DNA of 64,000 bases from Bin127 sp965221625 (GCA_965221625.1 OZ244903.1:372001-436000), one strand, 5' to 3'. Shown: positions 35,989 to 45,085, counted from the stretch's first letter. Numbers and translations are program-made. Notes: a model not told the origin generated them from the sequence alone.

Positions 35989-36906
35989 GTGCCGATGCCT
36001 AAATCCCGACGAAAGGGCACCAAAACACAGTCATTCGGTTCCGGTGTCCGCGAAAACCACGACGCCAGCATCCATTGTGCGCGTCAACTGACACCACCCG
36101 ATATCGATGCAGATATCGATCCGCAACCAAGACCAGCAACCCCGTTGCCGAAACACGCACACAACCGGGTTTTTGTCGAAAGCAGCGCGGCGATGCACCA
36201 ACTCCCTGATCGTTGCATCCATCTCATGGTTACGTCGCCGCCGTACAACGTTGGCAAGGACTATGACGACGACCTCTCGATGCACGCATGCCTGGGGTTG
36301 ATGCGCAGCGTGTTGGAGGAAACGCACCGGGTACTCGTTGATGGTGGGCGTGCTTGCGTCAACGTCGCCAACATCGGGCGCAAACCTTACATTCCGCTTC
36401 ACGCGTACTTCATCCAGATTGCCGCAGAGTGCGGACTTTACATGCGAGGCGAGATCATTTGGGACAAAGGGATGAGCGGCACCTCAACCGCTTGGGGCAG
36501 CTGGATGTCGCCGGCAAACCCGACGTTGCGCGATACCCACGAGTACATCCTCGTCTTCCAGAAACCTCCTTTCGGTCGCCGCAAACCATCGGACCGTCAA
36601 TCAACTATCACGCGCGAAGATTTCTTGGAGTTGACGAAGAGAGTTTGGCACTTCCCGCCCGAATCTGCTAAGCGTGCCCAACATCCAGCACCTTTCCCGC
36701 AAGAGCTGCCCAGACCCCTGATCCAGCTGTATACCTTCTCAGATGAGGTGGTTTTGGATCCCTTCATGGGTACCGGCGCGACCGCCATCTTTGCCAGAGA
36801 AACCGGGCGAACCGACGTCGGGTATGAGATAGATGGGTACTACGCCAAAATCATTGATGTCCGGCTTTCAAAGTTGCCTTCGGATGCCCAGGTTGTTAAG
36901 AGTTAA
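35989..36906 (+). CDS. Orphan DNA methyltransferase (SPPY-type, N4-cytosine or N6-adenine)
   Basis: 305 residues from GTG 35989. Motif IV is TSPPY (82-86, LMVTSPPYNVGKDYDDD), more typical of N4-cytosine methylases, and motif I is at the end (VVLDPFMGTGATAIFA, 255-270), a beta-type order. TSAWGSWMSPANP and HEYILVFQK are common in the N4/N6 family. The first 60 residues are basic and Pro-rich and may be dispensable. No cognate nuclease is adjacent. Recognition site unknown. Confidence 0.87.
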   Translation: MPMPKSRRKGTKTQSFGSGVRENHDASIHCARQLTPPDIDADIDPQPRPATPLPKHAHNRVFVESSAAMHQLPDRCIHLMVTSPPYNVGKDYDDDLSMHACLGLMRSVLEETHRVLVDGGRACVNVANIGRKPYIPLHAYFIQIAAECGLYMRGEIIWDKGMSGTSTAWGSWMSPANPTLRDTHEYILVFQKPPFGRRKPSDRQSTITREDFLELTKRVWHFPPESAKRAQHPAPFPQELPRPLIQLYTFSDEVVLDPFMGTGATAIFARETGRTDVGYEIDGYYAKIIDVRLSKLPSDAQVVKS

Positions 36907-36922
36907 TAGCCGTTATTAAGGA

Positions 36923-36954
36923 CGTATTAACGACGTGAAACGTTTCGTAATACG
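36923..36954. repeat. AT-rich inverted repeat between methyltransferase and plsY
   Basis: Arms CGTATTAACGA and TCGTAATACG pair with one bulged A, and the inside can add ACGT-GAA-ACGT, making a long near-continuous hairpin. It lies 17 bp after the methyltransferase stop. No T-run follows; it could terminate transcription weakly or bind a protein. Confidence 0.55.
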
Positions 36955-37021
36955 CCCGCCAACAGGGATTTAACCCCCTCGCAAGCGCGTCTTCGCGTCG
37001 GTCCACCTTCGAAAGGCACCC

Positions 37022-37651
37022 ATGCTCACCAACGAAATCTTCGCTACCTCGGTCGCCATCGTGATCGCCTACCTTCTCGGCTCGCTTCCCATCGCCTATC
37101 TGGTAGCCCGATCTGTTGGCATCGACATCTTCGAGATTGGCACCGGCAACCCCGGTACAGCGAATGTCTTCCGAATGGTTGGGCGCAGATTGGGTGCCGT
37201 CGTCTTCATCTTGGACATCGGCAAAGGTGCAGCAGGCGTATTGGTTGCGGTTGCGTTGGGAACTCCATCAGAACTAGTCCCGATAGTCGCACTCTTACCC
37301 GTGGTTGGTCACTTTTGGCCGGTATTCCTTAAGTTCCGAGGCGGGGCCGGCTTGGCCGCGGGATTAGGTGCCGCGTGTGCGCTCGTGGGTGTCTGGGCGA
37401 TTCTTCCTATCGTGCTCGGATTGGTTGCGTTGGCAGTCGTCCGCGAGAGCGGACGTGCCGGTGCTGCCACGTTCATCAGTGCGGCAGCCATTGCCATCAT
37501 TGATGGACCGAACTACCCAGCTTTGGTTGGTATCCAAGCGATTGTGATTTTGCTTCTGACGAGGTTGGTACTGGTGGAGATGCCGACGAATGTTGGATCC
37601 GATAGTGAGGGCAGCGACTCCTCCCAAGACGCCGACCCCTCGCGTGGGTGA
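37022..37651 (+). CDS. plsY: Acyl-phosphate:glycerol-3-phosphate acyltransferase
   Basis: 209-residue polytopic inner-membrane enzyme. The PlsY motifs are visible: LLGSLPIAYLVAR, GTGNPGTANVFRMVGRRLG, LDIGKGAAGV and VVGHFWPVFLKFRGGAGLAAGLG. It makes lysophosphatidate from acyl-phosphate at the start of phospholipid synthesis. The C-terminus is an acidic/Ser tail (SDSEGSDSSQDADPSRG). GAAAGG stands just upstream of the ATG. Confidence 0.94.
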   Translation: MLTNEIFATSVAIVIAYLLGSLPIAYLVARSVGIDIFEIGTGNPGTANVFRMVGRRLGAVVFILDIGKGAAGVLVAVALGTPSELVPIVALLPVVGHFWPVFLKFRGGAGLAAGLGAACALVGVWAILPIVLGLVALAVVRESGRAGAATFISAAAIAIIDGPNYPALVGIQAIVILLLTRLVLVEMPTNVGSDSEGSDSSQDADPSRG

Positions 37652-37731
37652 ATCTGCGGCGATTTACTGCTGTTATATTGAGGTGGATGCGGCTGCTCTG
37701 TAGCCGATTCGATGCGATAGGAGAGCCTGCG

Positions 37732-38931
37732 ATGCCGACGAGTCAGGAATACAAGGACCTCGAAGCGAAGTACTACATGCAAGTAGTGCGTCGCATGCCT
37801 CCCGTTCTGGTTCGAGGCGAAGGTTCTCGCGTCTTCGACAATGACGGCAAATCATACCTCGATTTCACCGCAGGTTGGGCGGTCCTCAACATGGGGCATT
37901 CGCATCCGGCCGTCACGGAAGCTATCCGCGAACAAGCCGGCAACATCTTGCAGATGTCGAACCTCTTCTACACGACGCCGCAACTTCCTTTGGCTCAATT
38001 CATCGTCGAAAATTCCGATGTCGACCGCGTCTTCTTCTGCAACTCTGGCGCAGAGGCCAACGAAGGTGCATGCAAACTGGCCCGGAAGTGGGGACGTAAG
38101 AACCTCAATGGCGCATACGAGATCATCACCGCTCTCGATTCGTTCCACGGTCGAACGCAGGCGATGATGGCTGCTACAGGACAACCGCACTACCAAGACA
38201 ATTGGACGCCTTTGATGCCCGGTTTCGTCAACGTCCCTTACAACGACTACGATGTGATCGTAGATGCGTACGAGGAAGGCAAAACCTGTGCAGTGCTATT
38301 GGAGCCGGTTCAGGGCGAAGGCGGCGTTAATGTGCCGGATGAAGATTACCTGAATCGCGTGCAAGATTTCTGCCGAGAGAAGAACATCCTCTTCATGCTT
38401 GACGAGGTGCAGACTGGGATGGGACGACTTGGAACGGTGTTCGGCTATCAACGCTTCGACGGAGTCGAACCGGATGTGATGACTCTTGGGAAAGCGGTCG
38501 GATCCGGTGCGCCTCTCGGAGCTTTCGCTTGCAAGGAGTTTTGCTCAGTGCTCGAACCGGGAGATCACGGTTCGACCTTTGGCGGGAATGCTCTGACCAC
38601 TGCCGCCGGGGCCGCCGGGGCTCAGGCACTCCTTGACGAGGATGGGCCAGGACAGGCGATCCGCAACGGTGAGTACCTCATGGGCAAACTGAACGACCTG
38701 CGCGAGGACTTTCCGATAGTAACCGAAGTACGAGGCATGGGAATGCTCGTCGGTGTGGAGATGAGCAAAGAGATCTCGGCATCCCTAGTGGCAAAATGTT
38801 TGGCTAACGGACTGCTGTTGAACGCGGTGCGTCCGAACATGATTCGCTTTATGCCACCGCTCAATTCCACGACCGATGAAATCGACGAGGCGGTTGACAT
38901 CCTTCGCGGGGCCCTTGCCAGCAATACTTGA
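37732..38931 (+). CDS. Class III PLP aminotransferase (acetylornithine aminotransferase-like)
   Basis: 399 residues from ATG 37732, chosen for the AGGAGA site just upstream and because the conserved sequence begins there; an in-frame start at 37648 overlaps plsY. Class III features: VFDNDGKSYLDFTAGWAVLNMGHSHP, FFCNSGAEANEGACKLARKWG, DSFHGRT, EPVQGEGG, FMLDEVQTGMGRLGTVFG, and the PLP Lys in TLGKAVGSGAPLGAF with GSTFGGNAL after it. Closest in pattern to ArgD-type enzymes, but 4-aminobutyrate-type activity cannot be excluded. No other arginine gene is nearby. Confidence 0.9.
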   Translation: MPTSQEYKDLEAKYYMQVVRRMPPVLVRGEGSRVFDNDGKSYLDFTAGWAVLNMGHSHPAVTEAIREQAGNILQMSNLFYTTPQLPLAQFIVENSDVDRVFFCNSGAEANEGACKLARKWGRKNLNGAYEIITALDSFHGRTQAMMAATGQPHYQDNWTPLMPGFVNVPYNDYDVIVDAYEEGKTCAVLLEPVQGEGGVNVPDEDYLNRVQDFCREKNILFMLDEVQTGMGRLGTVFGYQRFDGVEPDVMTLGKAVGSGAPLGAFACKEFCSVLEPGDHGSTFGGNALTTAAGAAGAQALLDEDGPGQAIRNGEYLMGKLNDLREDFPIVTEVRGMGMLVGVEMSKEISASLVAKCLANGLLLNAVRPNMIRFMPPLNSTTDEIDEAVDILRGALASNT

Positions 38932-38938
38932 CGGTTTC

Positions 38939-38965
38939 CTCGCCCGTTCTATCGAGACGGGTGGG
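38939..38965 (+). terminator. Hairpin after the aminotransferase gene
   Basis: CTCGCCCGT pairs with ACGGGTGGG across a 9-nt loop, using G-T pairs at the base, 8 bp after the stop. No T-run; a plausible terminator because the next gene is convergent. Confidence 0.45.
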
Positions 38966-39040
38966 AAAGCGAAACCCTAAGGTCAAACTTCGCGTGCCTT
39001 GTGCAAGAGCGTGTAACTGTAATGTTTCCGTTTTGCGAGC

Positions 39041-39520
39041 CTACTGTTGTCCGGTCGATCGTCGACGTGAGTTCCTTTGACCGATGCTCTCTTGGACCTG
39101 AGGGTAATCTTCCCGCAACGCATAGTATCCACGTCGGGTCGGGCGTACGAACCTTCGGTCGCGGTTCATAATTGCGTTCAATGCAGCTGGCGGATCTCTC
39201 GGTGGCAGGTGCCCCCCCCGTCGTTGCACCTCGGCCGCCAAAATCCGGTAGTGAACCTCTTGGCCCCGGTATTCTCGGAGAATTTCGACCGCGGTCTCAC
39301 GCGGATCACCTACGACTCCGGACTGCGGTTCCTCGCCGGGATGCTGACCATCGTCGATTGCAAGTAATGTACGGAGCACGTTGATTTCAGTGAGCAACAA
39401 TCTCTGCTCTTCCTCGTGTTCACGGATGCTCGCCCTGACCTCCGCCAATTGCTCATCAAGTTCCTCGAGCTGGTGATTCGCGTCAAGCCTGAACTGGTCG
39501 TCTAGGTGCTGCCTGGGCAT
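39041..39520 (-). CDS. HARE-HTH domain protein with N-terminal coiled coil
   Basis: 159 residues. Residues about 10-50 are a Glu/Leu-rich coiled coil (QLEELDEQLAEVRASIREHEEEQ). Residues about 75-140 (ETAVEILREYRGQEVHYRILAAEV through RFVRPTRRGYYAL) match the HARE-HTH winged-helix pattern found in RNA polymerase delta subunits, ASXL proteins and some restriction enzymes. The tail is basic. A strong ribosome site (GGAGGTG) precedes the ATG. The promoter carries an inverted repeat over its -10, so it may be autoregulated. Role: probably DNA binding; target unknown. Confidence 0.78.
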   Translation of the reverse strand: MPRQHLDDQFRLDANHQLEELDEQLAEVRASIREHEEEQRLLLTEINVLRTLLAIDDGQHPGEEPQSGVVGDPRETAVEILREYRGQEVHYRILAAEVQRRGGHLPPRDPPAALNAIMNRDRRFVRPTRRGYYALREDYPQVQESIGQRNSRRRSTGQQ

Positions 39521-39547
39521 GGTGATTCACCTCCGTTACTCTGGGCT

Positions 39548-39596
39548 GTGTGCTATTCGTGACTCGATAATAGCACACTAATACGCCATAGCGCAA
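39548..39596 (-). promoter_or_regulatory. Promoter with overlapping inverted-repeat operator for the HARE-HTH gene
   Basis: On the minus strand, TTGCGC (39591-39596) and TATTAT (39567-39572) are spaced by 18 bp. A perfect inverted repeat, GTGTGCTATT (39548-39557) and AATAGCACAC (39569-39578) with an 11-bp spacer, covers the -10 and start region. This is the geometry of a repressor site. The HTH protein encoded downstream is the obvious candidate ligand. Confidence 0.68.
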
Positions 39597-39623
39597 GTGT
39601 TTCAAGCAGATGTTATTGACGTT

Positions 39624-42320
39624 TTATCGATTGTGTAACGACGGTATTACGGTCGTAAAAGTGCCGCAACCAATCGTCAGGACTCCGGTATCGCCATCCT
39701 CTAGCACGATCTCCACCTTGCCACGACCCGACCCGGTCGCGATGCTCTCGTGCGTGGTATGACCAAATCCGGCAAGGCGCTTCCAAACGCATCGCGGCAC
39801 GGGTCGCCCACCTTTGAAACGCTCCTCCGAAACGCGTGCCAGATATCTGCCAGGCCTGACATCGGTCCCAATCCTGTAAACGCCGTCTTCAAACTCGCTC
39901 AAGACGCCGAAGTCGAGAGAATGTTCGACAGGCAACCACCTGCCGCATCCCAGAGTTATGAACCCTGCATCGGTAGCATCGATCGTCACCAACCAGCGAC
40001 CGTTAGATTTGCCTTGGGCGATCGTATCCTCACCGTCTCCGGTGAAGCGCGACATCCGGCTCCACGTACACGAACTGTTGTTGCGAGGCAACGCGACATA
40101 TGTGCCCGGCGCGATATGCTGACCCACCACATAGCTGCCATCGCCAAATGCTGCCGCCACAACCGCCTGGGATGCCTCCTCAACATCCTCTTGCAACATC
40201 TCCCACCGACCGCAGTTGATTGAAGCGAAGCCGACGTCTGTCTCCAGGATGGTGACGATTGTCCGTCCGATGGATACCTTCTCGACGAGCGTGCCGCTCG
40301 TCCAAGTGAAGTCGGATACGCGCCGCCATCTGCAAACCCCAGGTTTCGGCTCGCTCACGATGTACGTACCAGGCACGATGTCGGTGCCGACCCGATAGGT
40401 GCCGTCGTCAAACTGACTCGCTGGTCGCCGCACCTCAATTGCTTCTGCCGGCGACCACGTCCCACATCCGAGCGACCTGAAACCAACATCGGAATCGATG
40501 ATTGTTGCAATCGCTTGTCCCTCGCTTGCGTAGAGTGTCAGACGCGTGAAAAAATCGCCGTCGAAACCAGTCAACCGGCTCCAGTAGCAGGTCTCATCTT
40601 CGCTGCCGTTCGCGACGTAGGTGCCCGGTGCGATATTCGTCCCAACGATGTAGACGCCGTCACCGAACGACCGCTGCGCAAACCGTTGATAGTCCGCGAG
40701 TACCGCGTCAGCAGAAACCCACTCCTCGCATCCATCCGAATAGAACCCAGCATCATAGTCGTTGAGAGTCATCACGGCGTGACCGACCGCCACATCTGAC
40801 GCCAACAAATCCTCAAGCTGCCCTGTGAATCCCGACATGCGACTCCAAAAGCATGTGACTCCTTCTCGGATTGGCGCGACATATGTCCCGGGCAGGATTT
40901 CGTCATGTACCGCCCAGGTGCCGCGCCCAAAGCGATCGATCGGCTCTTCCCGTGCCGCAAGTGGCCCCCATTCACCGCAACCGAATGACTCGAATATCGC
41001 ATCCGTCTTGAAGATCTCGGCGATGTTCTTGCCTACCGGGTTACGCTGAGCAACTCGCGCTGAATCGTCGCCGCTGAAGTCGGTTGAGCGACTCCAGATG
41101 CACCTTCCCGTCTCAGCCCCTGGCGAGCCGTATATGCCTGGAGCGACGTTCACACCTACGATGTGTTCGCCGTCACCAAACGTCTCAGCAAGCTCCGCTT
41201 GCCCGTTTATATGGACCGGTTCCCAAGTCTCGCAACCGAATGAACGAAAGCCGATAACGTCTTGAGGTATGTCCACGATCCCGCGTACTACGCCTACACC
41301 CGAATCTTCGATATCTGATGACCGACCCGTAAACCCGCGCAGCGTGAACCACCGACAGAACCGACCCTCGACAGCTTCCGCTGCATAAGGCCCAGGCTCG
41401 ACATCGACTCCGATGGCGTATGTCCCGGTACCGATTACTTCATCATCGCCAGCCCGACGGTCTGGTTCGAATGGCGTCCATTCACCGCATCCTTCGCTGA
41501 AGAACCCGGTGTCGCTGCTCAACAAGGTGACGATTTGACTGCCGGACGAAGCATAACCTCCGCTGTTGTCGGCGATCTCGCCGCCGAAGGGCGAGGTACG
41601 GAACCAGTTGCATGTCTCTTCAGTCGCCGATGCTCGATACGTACCCGGGCTAATCTGCTTCCCGACCAAGTACGACCCATCTGGAAACGTCGGCAAAGGA
41701 TCTGAGGATTCCGCCGCATCTACGCGTGACCATGTGCCGCACCTTGCCGAGTAGAAACCGGTGTCAGAATCCCGAATCTCGACTATCGGCGTCCCAACCC
41801 TCCACCAAGTCAACGTCTGATCCACATTATCTAGATAGCGGAAGTCGTCGACGTTAAACCAAAGGCAACGGCCGTTCGATTCTTGCGAGGCGTATGTTCC
41901 TGGCTGTACGTCGATACCTATCTCGTACATACCGTCGTCGAACTGAGACTGAGTGTGCCGTTCCGCCGACCGGTCCATCGCCACCCACTCGCCACAGTTG
42001 CGAGAGATGATTTCAGTGTCTGACTCGACGAGTGTGATGATGGCGCGTTTGAGGAACGACAACTCCCGAGGGGCACCATCCGCCGACCGAATACCCACGG
42101 AACACGCGCCGTCTGTGTCGATATCTGCTATGTAGGTTCCGGGCGCGACAGCTGAACCGACTTGGAACTCACCATCACCGAAGCCCTTCTGAGTTGTACT
42201 CGCTCTGATGTCGTCGCTTGAAAGTAAAGCCGAAAGCAGCAGGGCGAGAATGGTTAGTCCGAAGTACCCGAAGTTGCGCGTTAGGATGGACACGACTGGA
42301 GACGTGGGAATGGGATGCAA
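39624..42320 (-). CDS. Large secreted or anchored protein with ten tandem FGDGxYxVGxDIxPGTY repeats
   Basis: 898 residues. An N-terminal hydrophobic segment (FGYFGLTILALLLSALLSS) acts as signal or anchor. The rest is ten repeats of about 85 residues, each opening with a variant of FGDGxYxVGxDIxPGTY, then CxWxRxSxF, a segment ending in VTIxxSDxGFxS, and GCGxW. Copies 4 (GTGTYAIGVDVEPGPY) and 6 (FGRGTWAVHDEILPGTY) are the most divergent. Each repeat usually holds two Cys, which could form one disulfide outside the cytoplasm. Similar single modules occur in actinobacterial lipoproteins, without a known function. Probably a cell-surface protein. Confidence 0.8.
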   Translation of the reverse strand: MHPIPTSPVVSILTRNFGYFGLTILALLLSALLSSDDIRASTTQKGFGDGEFQVGSAVAPGTYIADIDTDGACSVGIRSADGAPRELSFLKRAIITLVESDTEIISRNCGEWVAMDRSAERHTQSQFDDGMYEIGIDVQPGTYASQESNGRCLWFNVDDFRYLDNVDQTLTWWRVGTPIVEIRDSDTGFYSARCGTWSRVDAAESSDPLPTFPDGSYLVGKQISPGTYRASATEETCNWFRTSPFGGEIADNSGGYASSGSQIVTLLSSDTGFFSEGCGEWTPFEPDRRAGDDEVIGTGTYAIGVDVEPGPYAAEAVEGRFCRWFTLRGFTGRSSDIEDSGVGVVRGIVDIPQDVIGFRSFGCETWEPVHINGQAELAETFGDGEHIVGVNVAPGIYGSPGAETGRCIWSRSTDFSGDDSARVAQRNPVGKNIAEIFKTDAIFESFGCGEWGPLAAREEPIDRFGRGTWAVHDEILPGTYVAPIREGVTCFWSRMSGFTGQLEDLLASDVAVGHAVMTLNDYDAGFYSDGCEEWVSADAVLADYQRFAQRSFGDGVYIVGTNIAPGTYVANGSEDETCYWSRLTGFDGDFFTRLTLYASEGQAIATIIDSDVGFRSLGCGTWSPAEAIEVRRPASQFDDGTYRVGTDIVPGTYIVSEPKPGVCRWRRVSDFTWTSGTLVEKVSIGRTIVTILETDVGFASINCGRWEMLQEDVEEASQAVVAAAFGDGSYVVGQHIAPGTYVALPRNNSSCTWSRMSRFTGDGEDTIAQGKSNGRWLVTIDATDAGFITLGCGRWLPVEHSLDFGVLSEFEDGVYRIGTDVRPGRYLARVSEERFKGGRPVPRCVWKRLAGFGHTTHESIATGSGRGKVEIVLEDGDTGVLTIGCGTFTTVIPSLHNR

Positions 42321-42379
42321 ATATACTATCGCTATCCTACTTATGTCCGATTGCGACGCCGTTCGGGATCACTCTGCAG

Positions 42380-42730
42380 ATGCTGTTAGGTACTCTCACC
42401 GCCTTCGCCGTAATATTGGTGGCGATACCTATACCAGTCGTTCACTTCATTGCGATTCCACTCAGCCCGTTCATCGGCGGATTTGTCGGCGGCGGTATCG
42501 CAAATGCAGACGAAGTTAGGATAATCTGGTTCGGTTTCTATGTGGCCGCGCTGATGCTCATTCCCGCGCTTGGCATCTTGGGGATTTGGCAACTCTTGGA
42601 TTCCGACAGATTCCTCGGAGCACCAACGTGGTTCTGGGCGGTAGTCGGTTTCGCCATCGTGCCCTATGCGTGGTTCGGGGCCACCGTTGGCGCGCTAATC
42701 TCCTACCTGCTCAGGAGAAAGTCGACTTGA
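42380..42730 (+). CDS. Small multi-spanning membrane protein of unknown function
   Basis: About 116 residues from ATG 42380; the frame is open upstream to 42218, but that part overlaps the start of the repeat-protein gene and is not hydrophobic. Three to four membrane segments: LLGTLTAFAVILVAIPIPVV, a Gly-rich IPLSPFIGGFVGGGIA, IIWFGFYVAALMLIPALGILGI and FWAVVGFAIVPYAWFGATVGALISYLL, ending in RRKST. No family recognised. Divergent from the large secreted repeat protein, so it might relate to the cell envelope. Confidence 0.6.
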   Translation: MLLGTLTAFAVILVAIPIPVVHFIAIPLSPFIGGFVGGGIANADEVRIIWFGFYVAALMLIPALGILGIWQLLDSDRFLGAPTWFWAVVGFAIVPYAWFGATVGALISYLLRRKST

Positions 42731-42784
42731 AGGTCGGGTGAGCGCATCGACGAAGCCTTGCTCGTTCTCAGACTCGATCCCGAA

Positions 42785-43945
42785 CTACTCGTAACGGCGT
42801 TTGGACTTGCGCGTGTTCCGATTGGACCTTAAGGAGAAAAGCGTGCTCGGATCGTGGTGTCCCGATCGTGAGCCCCAATTCACGCCGTTGTAATAGATGG
42901 GATCGTTGTGCGCGCTCCACTCGTACAACCACTGTTCCAGATCTTCTTCTCGCTTTGCCAAAATCTCCCGCTGCGGCACAACCAAGATCGGACATGTGAC
43001 TTCGCGTCGGATGTTGTCGACGACTGAAGGAAAGAGATGTCGAGTCAAACCTCGCCGCATCCGGGAACCCATCGCGATCCATGATGAAGGCGAATTCTGG
43101 TGCTCGCGGACCAATGCATCCGTCAAACCGGTGTCGTAAACGTCGACCAGATACTCCACGCCTCCATGCTCGAGTGCTTGGAGGGTGTAAGTTAGCGCGT
43201 CTCTGAACGGTACTCGATTCCGTTTTCGCTCCACGATGCTCTGCAGCAAGGTGATGCGACAATCTGTCTTGGCGGCAACTGCGATGGCGTATGGAAGGCA
43301 GGCGCGCATCGCACTCTCAACGCGCAACGGCACGATCACCGATGGCGGTTCGGCTGCGGATATCGGTTCATCATCGGTCAGGTCGTCGTTGACCATCAGC
43401 ACTGGTGACGTGGTCACCGCGAGTAGCTGTTCCGCCATCTTCTTGTTCAAGTACCTGCGGATCCGTTGCTGGGGACGGGCATACATCACGATTACCGAGT
43501 TGACCGCGTCGAGGGCCTTGTAAGCCAAAATGTGCGCCGGACTGCCCGCCGCCAAAGCCGTTTCGATCTCCACGTCAGCGACCTCTCGCAGTCGTCGCGC
43601 AATCTCACCGAGATAATCTCTCGCCAATATGCGCCCGAACTCATGAATCGCACCGTGCAGGATCAGCGGATCACCGCCGGAGGCATCGGATCCGCCGATC
43701 GGATCGACAGAAAGGTGAGCCCGTTGCTGCCACTCGCCGTGCCGCGTCAATGGCGGAACGTCTGCCAAAGAGAAGAACAGGTCCAGCTTGGCTCCGAACC
43801 AGTTGCACAGCAATAATGCCTGATTTATCGCGCGTTCGTGCCATTCCGAACCGTCGAGCGGCACGAATACGGAGTCGATCAGAGACGAACGATTTTCTGT
43901 AGTAGAGGAAGCCAAACCATCACAACCCGAGCACGCACGCACCAC
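42785..43945 (-). CDS. Tandem universal stress protein (two UspA domains)
   Basis: 386 residues. Domain 1 begins DSVFVPLDGSEWHERAINQALLL and ends MAEQLLAVTTSPVLMVND; domain 2 runs from SVIVPLRVESAMRACLPYAIAVA to AMGSRMRRGLTRHLFPSVV and CPILVVPQ. The second has a G-rich nucleotide-binding-like segment near its end; the first is more degenerate. UspA proteins respond to stress and may bind ATP. The start is uncertain: the first 20 residues (MVRACSGCDGLASSTTENRS) are not conserved and a TTG 30 nt in is possible. Confidence 0.87.
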   Translation of the reverse strand: MVRACSGCDGLASSTTENRSSLIDSVFVPLDGSEWHERAINQALLLCNWFGAKLDLFFSLADVPPLTRHGEWQQRAHLSVDPIGGSDASGGDPLILHGAIHEFGRILARDYLGEIARRLREVADVEIETALAAGSPAHILAYKALDAVNSVIVMYARPQQRIRRYLNKKMAEQLLAVTTSPVLMVNDDLTDDEPISAAEPPSVIVPLRVESAMRACLPYAIAVAAKTDCRITLLQSIVERKRNRVPFRDALTYTLQALEHGGVEYLVDVYDTGLTDALVREHQNSPSSWIAMGSRMRRGLTRHLFPSVVDNIRREVTCPILVVPQREILAKREEDLEQWLYEWSAHNDPIYYNGVNWGSRSGHHDPSTLFSLRSNRNTRKSKRRYE

Positions 43946-44056
43946 GCTGTTAACAAGCGAACAATGCTATATCACTACAGGATTGCCCTCGACTATATGC
44001 GGATTGACCCTCGCTGGCATACGCACATATGGTCGTCATCTAAACCCGCAGAACAG

Positions 44057-45085
44057 TTACCCGCGAACGGCGATTACGGAGGCGAGGGATGCCTCAAGCT
44101 CCGGTTCCGGCACGAAATTCTCAAAGCGGCCGACGACGATTCCATGGTGATCCATCACGAAAGTCCACTCCTGCGAAACCAATCCCCACTCGTCAAGCAA
44201 GGGCGTATGCATTGCCCGCGACAGATCGCCTTGGATTTCCTGTGGATTGATGTAGAGGTCAACGTGGATGAAGTCAGCGTCGCCGGCGTAAGTGGCACTC
44301 AGATTGCTCAACACTTCCACCTGCGGACCGCAGACTGCATTCGTGCAGAACGCCGGACTCGCAAACACTACAACCGTCGGTCGCCCGTTTTCTAATGCGT
44401 CCGCAACGGAGATTTGATAGAGGCTCTCGTCACGATTTGAACCAGTGGTCAGCTCCGCGACATCGGTGACGTCTTCGAGAGTCCGAGACTCGCTCTTCGG
44501 CGGTACTTCACCCACGTCGACGGACATCGTAGCCTCGTCTACCGGTAATACCACTTCAATCGTGGCGACCTCACCGTCTGGACGCGGCACCCTTGCTTGC
44601 ACGCCCCAAGTCCCCGGCGCGTCGAATGTCAGCTCCGTAACGTGGATGCCTCGAGTGCCGTAGGGAAATGGGAAGTAGCGCGCCGTAGTCTCCTCAATCG
44701 GACCGTCCCGATTCTCGAGATTTGCGCTGCCCTCTGGGTATTTGAAGGTCGAAACTCGAACAATGGGCAACTTAACAATCCCAGACCCGTCTGTGAGAAC
44801 CACTGCAAATCGTCGGGTGCCTGGTGCCAGATCGGGCGTTGCCAGGATTAGATTAAGTTCCTCGTTCTCAGTCAATACTTGCCAGGCTTGCTCCGTATCT
44901 CCGGGCGCACCTGCTTCCGTACCCGTCTCCGATGCCGTCATCTCAACCGCCTCGTTCGGGGTAGGTATCGTGGTTGGTGACTCCTGTTGATCGCCACACG
45001 CGGCGAGCAAGAGTCCGCAACTCACGATAGCGACAATCAACAAATTCAGTCGCTGAAACGCGAATCTTTGCACCTGAGGCGACAT
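44057..45085 (-). CDS. Lipoprotein with thioredoxin-like CX4C domain
   Basis: 342 residues. Lipoprotein signal with lipobox LAAC (C30). The middle (about 90-215) looks like a beta-sandwich (ELTFDAPGTWGVQARVPRPDG). The C-terminal domain, from TVVVFASPAFCTNAVCGPQ onward, has C247 and C252 in a CX4C arrangement, then FIHVDLYINPQEI and WTFVMDHHGIVVGRFENFVP, as in thioredoxin-fold proteins. Likely membrane-anchored redox or metal chaperone role. It starts directly after the stop of the next lipoprotein gene (45086), so the two form an operon. Confidence 0.78.
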   Translation of the reverse strand: MSPQVQRFAFQRLNLLIVAIVSCGLLLAACGDQQESPTTIPTPNEAVEMTASETGTEAGAPGDTEQAWQVLTENEELNLILATPDLAPGTRRFAVVLTDGSGIVKLPIVRVSTFKYPEGSANLENRDGPIEETTARYFPFPYGTRGIHVTELTFDAPGTWGVQARVPRPDGEVATIEVVLPVDEATMSVDVGEVPPKSESRTLEDVTDVAELTTGSNRDESLYQISVADALENGRPTVVVFASPAFCTNAVCGPQVEVLSNLSATYAGDADFIHVDLYINPQEIQGDLSRAMHTPLLDEWGLVSQEWTFVMDHHGIVVGRFENFVPEPELEASLASVIAVRG

